This document shows, in pieces, positions 37,736 through 49,500 of a DNA stretch of 64,000 nucleotides. The notes under the pieces were generated by a model. It searched no databases and was not told where the DNA came from. It was given only the letters and a program-made list of their open reading frames with translations. Position 1 is the stretch's first letter; each line of letters starts with the position of its first letter. This DNA comes from Equus caballus. Lineage: Eukaryota; Chordata; Mammalia; Perissodactyla; Equidae. The stretch lies in NCBI RefSeq assembly GCF_041296265.1, contig NC_091693.1, positions 21,266,001 through 21,330,000 on the forward strand. Direction: 5' to 3'. Made by a program: the position numbers and the translations under genes.

Positions 37736-38720
37736 CAAAAACTCCAAGGAGTTTGCATTTTTTCCTAAATATAATGAGAGGCCACTGAAATCTTTAAGTA
37801 AGAGAGTGACTTGGTCTGATTTATATTTTAAAAATAACTCTCTATAAACCAATGTTACCTCATTAAAAAATTAACTAAAAAAAAGAACTGTGGTGGCGTC
37901 TGTGTTGAGAATGCACTATGGAGGGAGCAGAAGCAGAATAAGGAGAATCATGGCTGGATGGCTGCTGTCGTGCAGAGAGTGATGCTGGTGGCTTGGACCT
38001 GGACCATAATTTCCAGTTGAGGGTGGGTTTTCTGTCCAGGGGGCAGGTGGAAATGTCAGAGGTGTATTTAATTGTCACAACTGGGACAGAAGGGTGCTAC
38101 TGGTGTCTAGTGGGTAGAGATCAAGGATGCTGTTCAACATTCTCTAACACTCAGGACGGCCCCACTGCCCAAGAATTATCTGACTCAAAATGTCTACAGT
38201 GCTGAGATTGAGAAATGTTGGATTACAGTAACGGTGGTGGAATTGGAGTAAGTGGATAGTTTATTTAATATTTAAAAAGTTGAACCGACGGGTCTTGGGG
38301 ACAGGTTGTATATGGGAGTGAGGCAAAGGAAGACATCAGAATCATGCTGGGTAAGGGCAGATGTTGGTACCTCATAACAATGATATTCAGGCTGCTGAAG
38401 AGGAGGTTGAGGTGAGAAATAGAGAGGGCTGCACGTTCATGTGAAGCATGTTAGGTCTGAGATGTGCATTACCTATTCCCATACAGATGTCAAATAGACA
38501 GGGAAAGGTCAGGGCTGAAATATAATTTTATGAGTCGTCAGCATATTTCTTTAATGCTATTGTTGTGTGATTTGCGATCATTTGCTTTGGTTTGTTTTTT
38601 TAACTTTTTATTTTGAAGCAACTATATGCTTACAGGAGGTTGCAAAGAAATGAACAAGGAGCTCTCATGCACTCCAGCCTCCCCAACTGTTATCTTACAC
38701 AACTATAGTACTATGTGGGA
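37736..38720. other. Stretch with old repeats, no gene
   Basis: 37740-37850 looks like an old interspersed repeat (AATGAGAGGCCACTGAAATC, GAGTGACTTGGTCTGATTTA), and 38595-38725 like an antisense L1M 3'UTR piece (ACTTTTTATTTTGAAGCAAC). The rest is unassigned. Confidence 0.4.
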
Positions 38721-38739
38721 ATCAAGGAGTTGACATCAG

Positions 38740-40805
38740 TAGTGCAATTCTGATTGCCAGTCCCAATTGGGGCAGGGGGTTTCCAACACCACCAGGCAAT
38801 TCTCCAGACTCTAGCCAGGGGTTCTATAATTCGACTCAATTCCAACACTGTCTACTTGGAGATAGCATCAGATTCCACAGGTTAAAGGCTCAGTCCCACA
38901 AGACTGTCCTTCCCTTCCCCATTCAGACACCAATCTCAAATCCAGGTTGTCACCTGTGCTTCTGACCAACTGGCTGTAGATTGGAGGTTCCCACAATCCC
39001 CTCCTTCGGTATGATTAATTAGTTAGCATGGCTCACAGAACTCAGAGAAACATTTTACTTACCAGATTAGCGATTTATTATATAAAGATATAACTCAAGA
39101 ACAGCTATGATACCAGTCAACACAAGGTTGACATAAGGGAAACCATAGTGTAGAAAAGAAACCATATTGTAACTTTGAATGACCTCTGATTAACTAAGCC
39201 ACGCATGCTCTGTAGATTTTATGGACCCTCCCAGATGCTATAAGATGATAACTTTGTTCTTCTGAGTTCCTTAGGAATGTGATCACCTCCAGACAGAGAG
39301 TCTGTGCTGATGGCCATCATCAATGACAACTTAAAGATCAGGATATAGGCAACTGCTCCAGTCTCTGATGCATATCCAGTAAAACAAAAGACTGTCAGCA
39401 ACTGAGACCAGATGTCTGCCCCGACCTGGAGATCTTATGGAGGCCCCACTGGGATCAGGTCTATTTTTCAGGGACTGTTAAAATTTGGGTTGTCTATACT
39501 CCTTATCCTTCTGATTGGACACTTGATTATAAAATGTGCTTTTTAGATGTTGAGAAAGACACAAAAGTCTAATAATACAAAGATGTCAACCTGAGGCCGG
39601 GAACAAGAGAATATTCCCAAATGAATGTTAAACCATGTCATTCCTCTAACCCAGATCTATGCCCAATTCAGCAGGAAGAAGCTAGATCAGTCGTCACCCC
39701 AAATCCATCAAGAATGAGGAATACCAAAGAATAAGGGGGATTGAAACGAACAGAGAGTTAGTCATTGATGATTAAATAGCTAGGAACTATAGGGTTTTTT
39801 TTCCTTTTTGCTTTTAGCTGTTTAACCTGCCCACTGTTAACTGTGCTGTTTAGGCAATATGCTATCTGAGTCCCACTAGGTTCCTATAGATAACTTCTCC
39901 CTGGAGCCTGGATCACCATGATAATGGGTGTGTCAGCTGTTCTTCAGGAATTAGGACCCCTTGTCCACTTCAGGCCAGTTGAGACCACCAACTCATCAAC
40001 TGGGCCCACACAGATATCCAATAGGCGATCTTTTGATGTCAAGAAGCTAAAAACTCCAACCTCAGGTCATGCTAATGCCGCCATTTTGTGAACATGGCTC
40101 CTATGAAGAGGCATGGAGTCTGACTACGCTTGCACAGATCATCAATTACCTCACCTCTCCTCACCTCCAATCTTCTATCTCCACATTTCCGACCACCTTG
40201 CCCCCTATCCCATAAATAGCCCTGAGTCCCTATTTTTAGGGAGGCAAATTTGAGACTTGTTCTCACTTCCTTGCATGGTTGAGTTGTGATTAAACTCTGT
40301 TTCTTTTGCAATCTCATCATCTCAGTATTTGGCTTTCTAGGCAGCGAGCAAAAATGAACTTGGTGTGCTAACAGCTAGGTGGAAGAGATGTGTAGGGCAA
40401 AGTATGGGGAAAGGGAAAGCTTCCATGCTCTCTGTGGGAGCACCACTCTCCAACCCAGAGGCTCTCTGAACCCAGTCCTTTTGGGTTTTTATGGAGGCTT
40501 CATTACATAGCCATGATTGATTAAATCATTGGCCATTGGCAATTCATTCAACCTCCAGCCTCTTTCCTCTCCCCCTCCGTGGAGGCCAGGGGTGGGACTG
40601 AATGTTCTAACCCTCTAATCACATGGTTGGTTCCCCTGGCAACCAGCCCCCATCCTTAGGTACTTTCCAAAAGTCACCTTATTAACATAAACGCAGTTGT
40701 GGTGGAAAGGTGCTTGTTGTGAATAACAAAGCATCCATTTCACCTTTATGGTTCTGAAGTGATTTCAGGAACTGAGGACAAGAGACCAAATACTATAACA
40801 AAAGA
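38740..40805 (-). repeat. Dispersed repeat family R, copy 3, interrupted by a solo LTR
   Basis: Left piece 38740-39107 (AGATTCCACAGGTTAAAGGC, CTTCTGACCAACTGGCTGTA) and right piece 40374-40805 (GCTAGGTGGAAGAGATGTG, GGTTTTTATGGAGGCTTCAT) are contiguous in other copies. The LTR at 39108 split them. Confidence 0.65.
39108..40373 (+). mobile_element. Solo LTR, class I (gamma-type) endogenous retrovirus fossil
   Basis: 1.27-kb LTR beginning TGATACC and ending CTAACA, with the 4-bp target duplication GCTA on both sides (39104-39107 and 40374-40377). It has a CATAAATA promoter box, an ATTAAA signal and U5-like sequence. No internal genes: a solo LTR left by recombination. Same family as 41614-42907. 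Confidence 0.85.
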
Positions 40806-40849
40806 TGTTCCCATTGCTCTTATTGAAGCCTGGTACCTAGGGGTAGCGT

Positions 40850-41235
40850 AGATATTAAACCAATTTGCTGTTTTTCCTGTTTAACTTGAGGGGTGACTCA
40901 GGGGTGTTGAGGATTTGGGAGCTTGTTTTGCAGAATAAAGAGAGTGCCTTTGAAGAGGTTGGAATGGCCCTCAGCAGCTGTTGAAGCCCAGAAGTCAGAT
41001 TGCCCAGGGGCATATTGGAAGCGACCCCTTTGTTTCCCTGAAGCTCCTCCTGCCACGCCCCTTAGCTCTATAAAACCCCCTTGCTTTCTGTTCTTGGGGA
41101 GGTGGATATGAGTGAACCCAGGCTCCCACCTACTCGTTTTGGCCTATTCAAATAAATCTTTCTCCATTTTTAAGCACCAATGTCTCAGTGTTTGGTTTCC
41201 TATGCATCAGGCACACACACTTGAGATTAAGAGGG
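40850..41235 (+). mobile_element. Second class I-type LTR fossil (3' part)
   Basis: TATAAAACCCC box (about 41069), AATAAA near 41151 and U5-like GTCTCAGTGTTTGGTTTCC. Boundaries are approximate and no internal genes are present. Family R-like sequence resumes at about 41245-41360. Confidence 0.5.
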
Positions 41236-41613
41236 TCAGTATCATTATTGCTCAGGAAATCTCAAGAATTTGGGGAAATGTGAGCCAGGAACCATGGACA
41301 AAGACCAAAATAAATATTTATTATAAACCCCAATATCACAGGCAGCATGTATTTTTAAAGTCATGGATGAAATAGGACATTGAGGAAAAGTGGTCCCGAT
41401 GCATTCCAAGATTTAGGAGTCAGAGGAAGAGCCATGAAGGGAGATGAGGAAGTATGTCTAGAAAGATCATGGGAAAAGCGAGGAAGTGTGGTGTCCTCTG
41501 TACATTAAGTGCAGGCACCTTCACAAAGAATAAGTGGATGGTGCCCCAGGATGTGAGGAAGGTAGCAGTTCTAGGTGACATGGAAGCCAGACTGAAGCAT
41601 TTCAAGAAGGAAT

Positions 41614-42907
41614 TGTTACCGTACCAGGTTTGTTTTTCCCACCACCCAGAAAGCTAAACACCGAGACGACAAGATTGCAGAAGAGAGAGGATTTTAGTCA
41701 CAAGGCAGCCATGTGAGGAAGCAAGAGCATGAGTCTCAAATCCACTTCTTCAAAAATGAGGGCTCAGGGATATTTATGAGGTAGGGGGGCAAAATGGTCT
41801 GAAATGTGGAGATAGATGATTAGACGTGAGGAGAGGTGAGGTAATTGATGATCTGTGCAAGCGTAGTCAAGCTTCATGGGTCTTCGTAGGACACATGTTC
41901 ATAAAATGGTGGTGTTAGCATGATCTGAGGGTGAAATTTTTAGCCTCTTGATGTCAAAAAGTCACCTATTGGACGATTGCACAGGCCCAGTTGATGAGTT
42001 GGTGGTTTCAACCGGCCTGAAGTGGACAAGGGGTTCTAATTCCTGAAAAACAGCTCACACACCCATTACCATTGTAATCCAGGCTCCAGGGAGATGTTAT
42101 CTGTAGAAACCTAGTGGGAGTCAGATAACATATTGCCTAAACAGTACAGTTAACAATGGGTGGTTAAACAGCTAAAAGCTACAATCAGTAATTGCAAAAA
42201 GGAACAAAAGCTTTAATTCCTAGCTGCTTGACCATCAATGTCTAACTGTTTTCCAGTTTCAATCCCATTATTGCTTGGTCATTCCTCATTCTTGAGGGAT
42301 TCAGGGCAATGACCAATCTAGCTACTTCCTGCTGAATTCGGGCTTAGATCTGGGTTAGAGGAATGAAACTGTTTAGCAGTGATTTGGAAATACTCTCTTG
42401 TTCCTGACTTCAGGTTGACATTTAGCATTATCAGAATTTTGTACCTTGCTCAACAGTTTTGGAACAACATCTAAAGGCACATTTTATAATCAACTATCTG
42501 ACCAGAAGGATAGGAAGTATAGACAACCCAAATTTTAACAGTCCCTGAAAAATAGACCTAATCCCAGTGGGGCCTCCATCAGATCTCCAGGTGGGGGCAG
42601 ACATCTGGTCTCAGTTCCTGACAGTCTTTTGTTTTGCTGGATATGCATCAGAGACCAGAGCAACGGCCTATACCCTGATCTTTCAGTTGTCATTGATGAT
42701 GGCTACTAGCATAGACTCTGCCTGGGGGTCATCACATTCCTAAGGAACTCAAAAGAACAAAGTTGTCAACTTAGGGCATCTGGGAGAATCCATAAAATCT
42801 ACAGAGCATGCATGGATTAGTTAATCAGAGGTTATTTAAAGTTACCATATGGTTTCTTTTCCGTAATATGGCTTCCCTTATGTCAACCTTGTGTTGAGCA
42901 CGTATCA
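41614..42907 (-). mobile_element. Solo LTR, same class I family, opposite orientation
   Basis: 1.29 kb, flanked on both sides by GAAT (41610-41613 and 42908-42911), 4-bp duplications typical of class I elements. Matches the reverse complement of 39108-40373 over its length. No internal genes. Confidence 0.85.
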
Positions 42908-42921
42908 GAATGGGTGACTGA

Positions 42922-43162
42922 GGGGCCGGCCCAGTGGTGCAGCGGGTTAAGTGTGCATGTTCCACTTCGGTGGCCCAGGGTTCACCAGTTCGGATCCCAG
43001 GTGCAGACACGGCACCACATGGCAAGCCATGCTGTGGCAGGCATCCCACATATAAAGTGGAGGAAGATGGGCTCAGATGTTAGGTCAGGGCCAGTTTTCC
43101 TGAGCACAAAGAGGAGGATTGGCAGCAATTAGCTCAGGGCTAATCTTCCTTAAAAAAAAAAA
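42922..43162 (+). mobile_element. ERE1 SINE
   Basis: GGGGCCGGCCCAGTGGTGCA head, GTTCGGATCCCAGGTGC, CATATAAAGTGGAGGAAGA, GGCTAATCTTCCTT tail and an A-run. Confidence 0.92.
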
Positions 43163-43406
43163 GCATGTCCCACCAGCATTTCTGTGTGCCAGCCTGTTCT
43201 CCCTAATCTCTTAAATTTTCCCCAAATCCTGAATCGGAGAGACAGGTCTGAGGGCACAAGCAGGTCAATCTCACAGAATAAAGCTGATCTCTTCCCCAGA
43301 GATGATGCAGTAATTAATTGGCTATTTATGCACATTGGGCAAGAGAACCCCATTTTGTGCGGTAACATCAGAATTCACCACCCCAAAATGTGTCCCATTG
43401 GCTAGA

Positions 43407-43649
43407 TTTTTTTTTTGTTTTTTGAGGAAGATTAGCCCTGAGCTAACTTCTGCCAATACTTCCTCTGCTGAGGAAGACTGGCCCTGAGCTGACATCCATG
43501 CCCATCTTCCTCTACTTTATATGTGGGACTCCTGCCACAGCATGGCTTGCCAAGTGGTGCCATGTCCACACCCGGGATCCAAACTGGTGAACCCCATGCC
43601 ACCAAAGCAGAATGTGCGAACTTAACCACTGCGCCACCAGGCTGGCCCC
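43407..43649 (-). mobile_element. ERE1 SINE
   Basis: Minus-strand copy (GAGGAAGATTAGCCCTGAGC to CGCCACCAGGCTGGCCCC), inserted in LTR sequence. Flanks TGGCTAGA and TGGCTTGA suggest a target duplication. Confidence 0.9.
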
Positions 43650-44035
43650 TGGCTTGATTATTTTTAAGAACTAAAAAACTCCAGAGGAAACTTTGGCCTT
43701 TCCTCTAACTGCCTAAAAGAATTTAAGATAGAAAGCCCATCCCAGGAAGGAACTATCACCATAGAGAACTCTAGGTGGTCAGACAGGAAGGCACCCGGCA
43801 AGGCCCATTTTTATCAAAGTTAGATGCCCCAGCAAACATTTGTTTACCAAATATTTGCTTTTACATCTCCATGTAAATTGCCTTCCTCCCCTTTGAAGTC
43901 CCAAACCCCTACCCCCAACATCCTCCTTTGTCTTTAACTGAAGATGGTATTTAAGGTGGTGGCTTTGGCCAGTTTGGTGAGTTACTCAGATTTCCTGGGT
44001 TTCTCCCCTGTATAAGTGTTATTAAACTTTGTTTA

Positions 44036-44310
44036 GGGGCCAGCCCCATGGCCGAGTGGTTGAGTTCACATGCTCCGTTTCAGCGGCCCAGAGTTTCACC
44101 AGATCAGATCCTGGGGGTGGACATGGCATTGCTCATCAAGCCATGCTAAGGTGGTGTCCCACATAGCAAAGCCAGAAGGACCTACAACTAGAATATACAA
44201 CTATGTACTTGGGGAGTTTTGGGGAGAAGGAAAAGAAAAAAAAGATTGTCAAAAGATGTTAGCTCAGGTGCCAATCTAAAAAAATTTTTTTAATTAATTT
44301 AATTAAAAAA
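44036..44310 (+). mobile_element. ERE2-type SINE
   Basis: GGGGCCAGCCCCATGGCCGA head, ACAACTAGAATATACAACTA body, A-rich end. Flanked by AACTTTGTTT repeats, inserted in an LTR. Confidence 0.9.
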
Positions 44311-44416
44311 ATAAACTTTGTTTGACTTTCTCCTGTTACTCTGTCTCATGTCAATTTAATTCTTAGATCAGCCAGAAGGACCTAGAAGGTAGAGGAATCG
44401 TTCTTCCTCCCCTACA

Positions 44417-44910
44417 GTTTCAAAGGGATCTCTAACCCTGAGGGTGGCCCACATTCTTATGAGGGGTTGTGGGGCCTCCAGGTGAGCCTGGAGAGCCCCA
44501 GGGAGTCAGGCTTGGCACCTTTCAGCCCCAGGATGGCAGAGGGTCCTTCCTCCCTTCTCCAGCGGAGGGGGCAACAGGGAAGAGTGGTGTGGACAGACCC
44601 ACGGAAGGACCGAGATGTTGCCATTCTCCTGGCCCCCACCCCAATGGGTCCCACAGAGGGGTGGAAATGTTCAAAGGCACAGTGGAGCTGGGCCTAAGCT
44701 GGGGGGTGCTCAGTTCTCAGTGCATTCAAGGCAAGCCCCCAGCAGGACGCAGACTTCCACCCCTCCCTCTCCTCTGTGAGCTCCGCAGAGTGGAGGGGGT
44801 GATGTCTCTGACTCAAGGACTCCCCTAGGAGACGGGAACCCAGTCCCCTCGTAGGAAGCCCAGGTTGGGAGGTGGGGATCCAGGGATCAGAATGAAGAGG
44901 AAGGGGTATG
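44417..44910. other. Unique GC-rich stretch without a gene
   Basis: No recognised exon or repeat. Confidence 0.35.
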
Positions 44911-45306
44911 TTATGGACTGAATGGTGTCTTCTCCCCTCAAAATTCCTATTTTGAAGTCTTAACCCCCAATACCTCAGAATGTGACTATTTTTGGAGGAA
45001 GGGTCTTTAAAGAGGTAATTTAGTTAAAATGAGGTCATAGGATGGGGCCTAATCCAATAGGATTGGTGTCCTCATAAGAAGAGGAGATTATAACACAGAC
45101 ACAAACACACAGGGAAGACCATGTGAGGACACGGGGAGGAGACAGTCATCTACAAGCCAAGGGGAGAGAGGCATCAGAGGGAAACAACCCAGCTGACACC
45201 TCCATCTTGGATTTTCAGCCTCCAGAAATGTGAGGAAACACATCTCTGTTGTTGAAGGCCCCCGATCTGTGGCGCTTTGTCGTGGCAGCCAGAACAAGCG
45301 AACACA
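44911..45306 (+). mobile_element. MLT1-type solo LTR (ERVL-MaLR fossil)
   Basis: Sense copy: TGTTATGGACTGAATGGTGT, GGATTGGTGTCCTCATAAGA, CAGCCTCCAGAAATGTGAGG, GGCAGCCAGAACAAGCG. Solo and ancient. Confidence 0.8.
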
Positions 45307-45874
45307 GTGGACGTGAGGACAGGGGCAGCTGGCGTTACCTCCTCCAGGAGACTTCCCTGACTTCACCAGGAAGAAGTGACGCTCCCCTCCCCCAGACCAT
45401 AATGAACACCTGTGGCAGCATGGGGGGAGGGACATCTACGAGCACATTGCCAGTGCTTTTCCATTGCTAAGGATCTCCCTTTAACAAACTGGGTCCCCTT
45501 GAGGTCAGACACTGTGTCTGACTTCCCTGCGTGTCCCCCGTATGCAGGATGGCGCCTGCCACACACGAGGTCCCAGGACATGGAGGTCGAATGGAAGACC
45601 TCAGTGTCTCTATGTGTCCAAAACAGAGTCATTTCAAGCCGAGGGGGGCAACGTCTGGGGGAGTCTATCCCCCTCACTCCACATCCCCCTCACCTCTGGG
45701 TGCAGGTGCTCTTCTCACAATGGGTGTTACAAGCGAGTGTGTCCCACTGCGTGGCGGCAGAAAAAGAAGGGGAACTTGGGAAGTGGACAAAGGTCTTGGG
45801 GGTGGGTGTTCCTGGGGGACGGAGGTCAGAGAGCCCACCAGGGAGGATGAAGGGGTCGGATGAGACGAGGCCTA
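45307..45874. other. Distal 5' flank of SIGLEC10
   Basis: Unique sequence. Open frames here carry no recognised domain. Confidence 0.35.
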
Positions 45875-46068
45875 GGGTTGCCAGATGTAGCAGATAAAAA
45901 TGCAAGGTGTCCAGTTAAATTTGAACTTCAGATACAAAGAACGATTCACTTTTTCAGTATAAGTATGTCCTGTGCAATCTTTGGGATATACTTCTACTGA
46001 AAAACTTCTTCGTTGTTTATCTGAAGGTCAGCTTTAACTGGGCATCTTGCATCTTATCTGGCAAGACC
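45875..46068. mobile_element. Palindromic DNA transposon (MITE-like) upstream of SIGLEC10
   Basis: The left arm (GGGTTGCCAGATGTAGCAG, CAGTTAAATTTGAACTTCAG, AGTATAAGTATGTCC) is matched by the reverse complement of the right arm (TCAGCTTTAACTGGGC, CTTATCTGGCAAG), giving an almost complete 195-bp imperfect palindrome. It matches an old mammalian palindromic MER element whose name I cannot fix. Confidence 0.7.
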
Positions 46069-46519
46069 AGCCCTGCCCCCTCCCTCCCCTGCACCCACCA
46101 CCATCACCGGGGGCCCCTGTAAGAAGGCCTCACTGGGGACTTTCACTTCTGCTTCCTCAGTGACCCAGGCCCAGCGGGGGTTGCCCCTGCCCTCCACCGG
46201 CGCCACAGCCAGGCCCCAGGGCTAGACACACTCCTTCCGCTCCCTCCCCAGAGGTGCCTGGGGAGGGTCCAGCTGAGTGAGCCCAAACACAGGCCGGGCC
46301 TCCAGGAAAGACTGAGAGCCCAAGTGGGCGAGATAGGGGTGAGGAGATACGAGAAGAGGAGAGGACCTCCAGTGGGACTCCAATCAGAAGCTCACTTCAT
46401 GCATCGGTGCTCCGGGGCTCAGCTTCCGCCCGCCCGCCGTGGCTTCTCCTTCTGCCCCTGAACAGCATCTGCTGAAGGAGCCTGTCTTGGGGCCGGGCCA
46501 AGTGCCTCCTAACGCAGAG
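46069..46519 (+). promoter_or_regulatory. Proximal 5' region of SIGLEC10
   Basis: 450 bp, GC-rich, between the palindrome and the ATG. CACTTCTGCTTCCTCAGTG (46146-46164) includes a GAGGAAG core on the minus strand, as ETS factors such as PU.1 use. No TATA box is evident. Promoter assignment is inference from position. Confidence 0.35.
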
Positions 46520-49500
46520 ATGCTCCTGTCGCTGCTCTTAGCCTGGCTGTGGGACGGTGAGTGGGCCCAGGGCCAGGAGGGGCCCGGGTGGAGGCCGGGG
46601 CTGGGGACGCAGATTGAGTCTCTGTCTCGCCTTAGGGTCTCGGGCTCAGGCTCCAGGATTCCACCTGCAAGTGCAGGAGTTGGTGACGGTGCAGGAGGGC
46701 CTGTGTGTGTCTGTGCCCTGCAGCGTCTCCTACCCCCAATTTGGCTGGACTGACTCTACTCCAGCTCACGGCTACTGGTTCGAAGAGAGGACCCACTCGG
46801 GCACTGGTTCTCCAGTGGCCACAAACGACCAGAATCGACAGGTGAAAACGAGGACCCAGGGCCGATTCCAGCTCGTGGGCAGTCCCCAGAACCAGGACTG
46901 CTCCCTGGTCATCAGAGATGCACAGAGAGAGGACAGCGCGGCGTACTTCTTTCGGATAGAGAGAGGCATTTATGTGCAATTCAATTTTTTGCAAAACAAA
47001 TTCTATCTGGAAGTGACAGGTATGGAACTGGCTCCAGGTGGAATGGGGTGGGACCTCTCCTCCCTCCCCACCCCCTGTGTCTAATACTGGGCAGGGGCTG
47101 TGGGGCATGGACCATCGGTCACCCCCTGGGGCTAGGGTCATACCCTGTCTCTGTCCCAGCCCTGACACAGAAGCCAGATGTCTACGTCCCCAAGACCCTG
47201 GAGCCCGGGCATCAGGTGGCACTCATCTGTGTGTTTAACCCAGCCTCTGAGGAATGCCTAGTCCCTACTTTCTCCTGGAAGGGCGCTGCCCTCTCCTCCC
47301 AAGAGACCAGTCCAAGAACCTCCCGCTTCTCAGTGCTCACCCTCACACCGAGACCCCAGGACCACAACACTGACCTCACCTGTCGAGTGGACTTCTCCCG
47401 AAAGGGTGTGAGCGCAGAGAGAACCGTCCGACTGAATGTGGCCTGTGAGTCTGGCCGAGGGCTGTCAGGGTCTGCAGGCAGGTAGGGCAGGCGGGAGAAG
47501 GGGAAAGACGCAGCTGGGCAGTGTGCAGCTCTCAGCGGGGCCACAGAGAGGGAGGTGTGGAGTCCTGGGACGCTGCCTCAGGCTGGGGAGCAGAGTGGGG
47601 ATGCCAACTGGTCCTCCATGCACAAGTGTGTCTTTGGCACTCATTTGCCACTTGTCTTCTCCAAGGGTAGTCACACATTTTTTCTTCCCCGGGGTTCTCT
47701 CCAGCTGCGGGGACCCAACGCTCCTCCCCAATGTCAGCTCATAATCTCATTGCAGATGCCCCCAGAAACCTGGTTATCAGCATTTCCCAGGCCAACGCAT
47801 CAGGTACTGAGAGCCTACTGGGGCAGGGCCAGGCCGGTCCTCTTTGGGGGATGAAAAGGTGTCAGGAGGGCAAGGGAAGCGGTGTTCCTCCCTGCAGCAC
47901 TTCTCTTGTGCTCTCTCTCTCTCCCCTCACAGCCCTGAAGCCCCAAGGAAATACCCTGTATCTGGAAGCCCAGAAAGGCCAGTTCCTGCGGCTGCTGTGT
48001 GCTGCTGACAGCGAGCCCCCCGCCACACTGAGCTGGGCCCGGGACGACCAAGTCCTTTCTTGGTCCCACCCCTCAGGCTCCAGAACGCTGGAGCTGGTGA
48101 TGCCCAGGGTGAAGCCTGAGGATGCCGGGCGCTACAGCTGCAGAGCGGAGAACGGGCTGGGCTCCCAGAGCCGCAGCCTGCACCTCTCTGTGCAGTGTGA
48201 GTGGGACCGACAGGTGCTTGGATTCTGGGAGGGGAGAAGGGTGAGGACGCAGGGGCTTGAGGTGGGGTCCCAGAGCTCTAAAGGGACCTTGAACCCCAGC
48301 CCTATGGGACTAAGGATTCAAATTCCAATTCCAACATGGGTTGGTTTTTTTCCCATACCACCAAGCAATTCTCTGTGACACCAGCTGGGTGCCCTACAAT
48401 TCAACTCAATTCTGATGCTATCTACCTTGAGATTGCATCCGATCCCACGGGGCAAGGGCTCAGTCCCACAGGACTGCAACCATCCCTCACTCCAGACACC
48501 AATCTCAAGTCCAGGTTGTCGCCTCTGCTTCTGACCCATTGGCTATAGATCGGAGGTTCCCATGACTCTCTCCTCAGGTGCAATTTATTGCTACAGCAGC
48601 TCACAGAACTCAGAAAAACATTTTACTTTCTAGATCAGCAGTTTATTATAAAAAGATATAACTGTGGCGCAGCGGTTAAGTTCACAAGTTCTGCTTCGGC
48701 AGCTCGGGTTCACCGGTTCGGATCCCGGGTGTGGACATGGCACCGCTCAGCAAGCCATGCTGTGGTAGGCATCTCACATATAAAGTAGAGGAAGATGGGC
48801 ACGGATGTGAGCTCAGGGCCAGTCTTCCTCAGCAAAAAGAGGAGGATTGACAACAGATGTTAGCTCAGGGCTAATCTTCCTCAAAAAAAAAAAAAGATGT
48901 AACTGGGGAACAGCTGGATGATGCACAGGGCAAGGTATGGGGAAAGGGCACAGAGCTTATGTGCCCTTTCCAGGCAAGCCACTCTCCCCGAATCCCTCCG
49001 TGTTCACCAACCCGGAAGCTCTCCAAACCCCATCCTTTGGGTTTTTATGGAGGATTCCTTACGTAGGCAGGATTGATTAAATCATTGGCCGTTCATGATT
49101 GATTCAAGCCCCTCTCCCCTCCCTAGAGGTAAAGGGGGTAGGAGTGAAGGTTCCAGTCCTCTAATTATGTGGTTGGTTCCCCTGGCAACCAGCCCCCATC
49201 CTTACCTGACCTCCAAAAGTTGCCTCATTAATATAAACTCAGGTGTAGTTGAAAGGGGTTTATTATGAATATCAAGACACCATGGGGCCGGCCCCGTGGC
49301 CGAGTGGTCAAGTTCGCGCGCTCTGCTTCAGTGGCCCAGGCTTTCACTGGTTGGGATCCTGGGCACAGGACCACGCTGAGGTGGTGTCCCATATAGCACA
49401 ACCAGAGGCACTCACAACTAGAATTTACAACTATGTACTGGGGGACTTTGGGGAGAAGAATAAAAAAAAAAAAGGAAAAAAGATTGGTGACAGTTGTCAG

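Larger units (their letters stand above)
43356..44416 (+). mobile_element. LTR fossil (class I-type) split by two SINEs
   Basis: LTR-like segments: about 43356-43406, 43650-44035 (ACTTTGGCCTTTCCTCTAAC) and 44311-44416 (CTCCTGTTACTCTGTCTCAT, ending CCCCTACA). An ATTAAA signal at about 44021 precedes the second SINE. Outer ends approximate. No internal genes. Confidence 0.5.

Noticed and set aside
44469-44828. 119-codon frame starting MGPPGEPGEPQG, collagen-like by eye
   Set aside because: Only a few Gly-X-Y triplets, no continuation and no splice context; low-complexity GC-rich chance.
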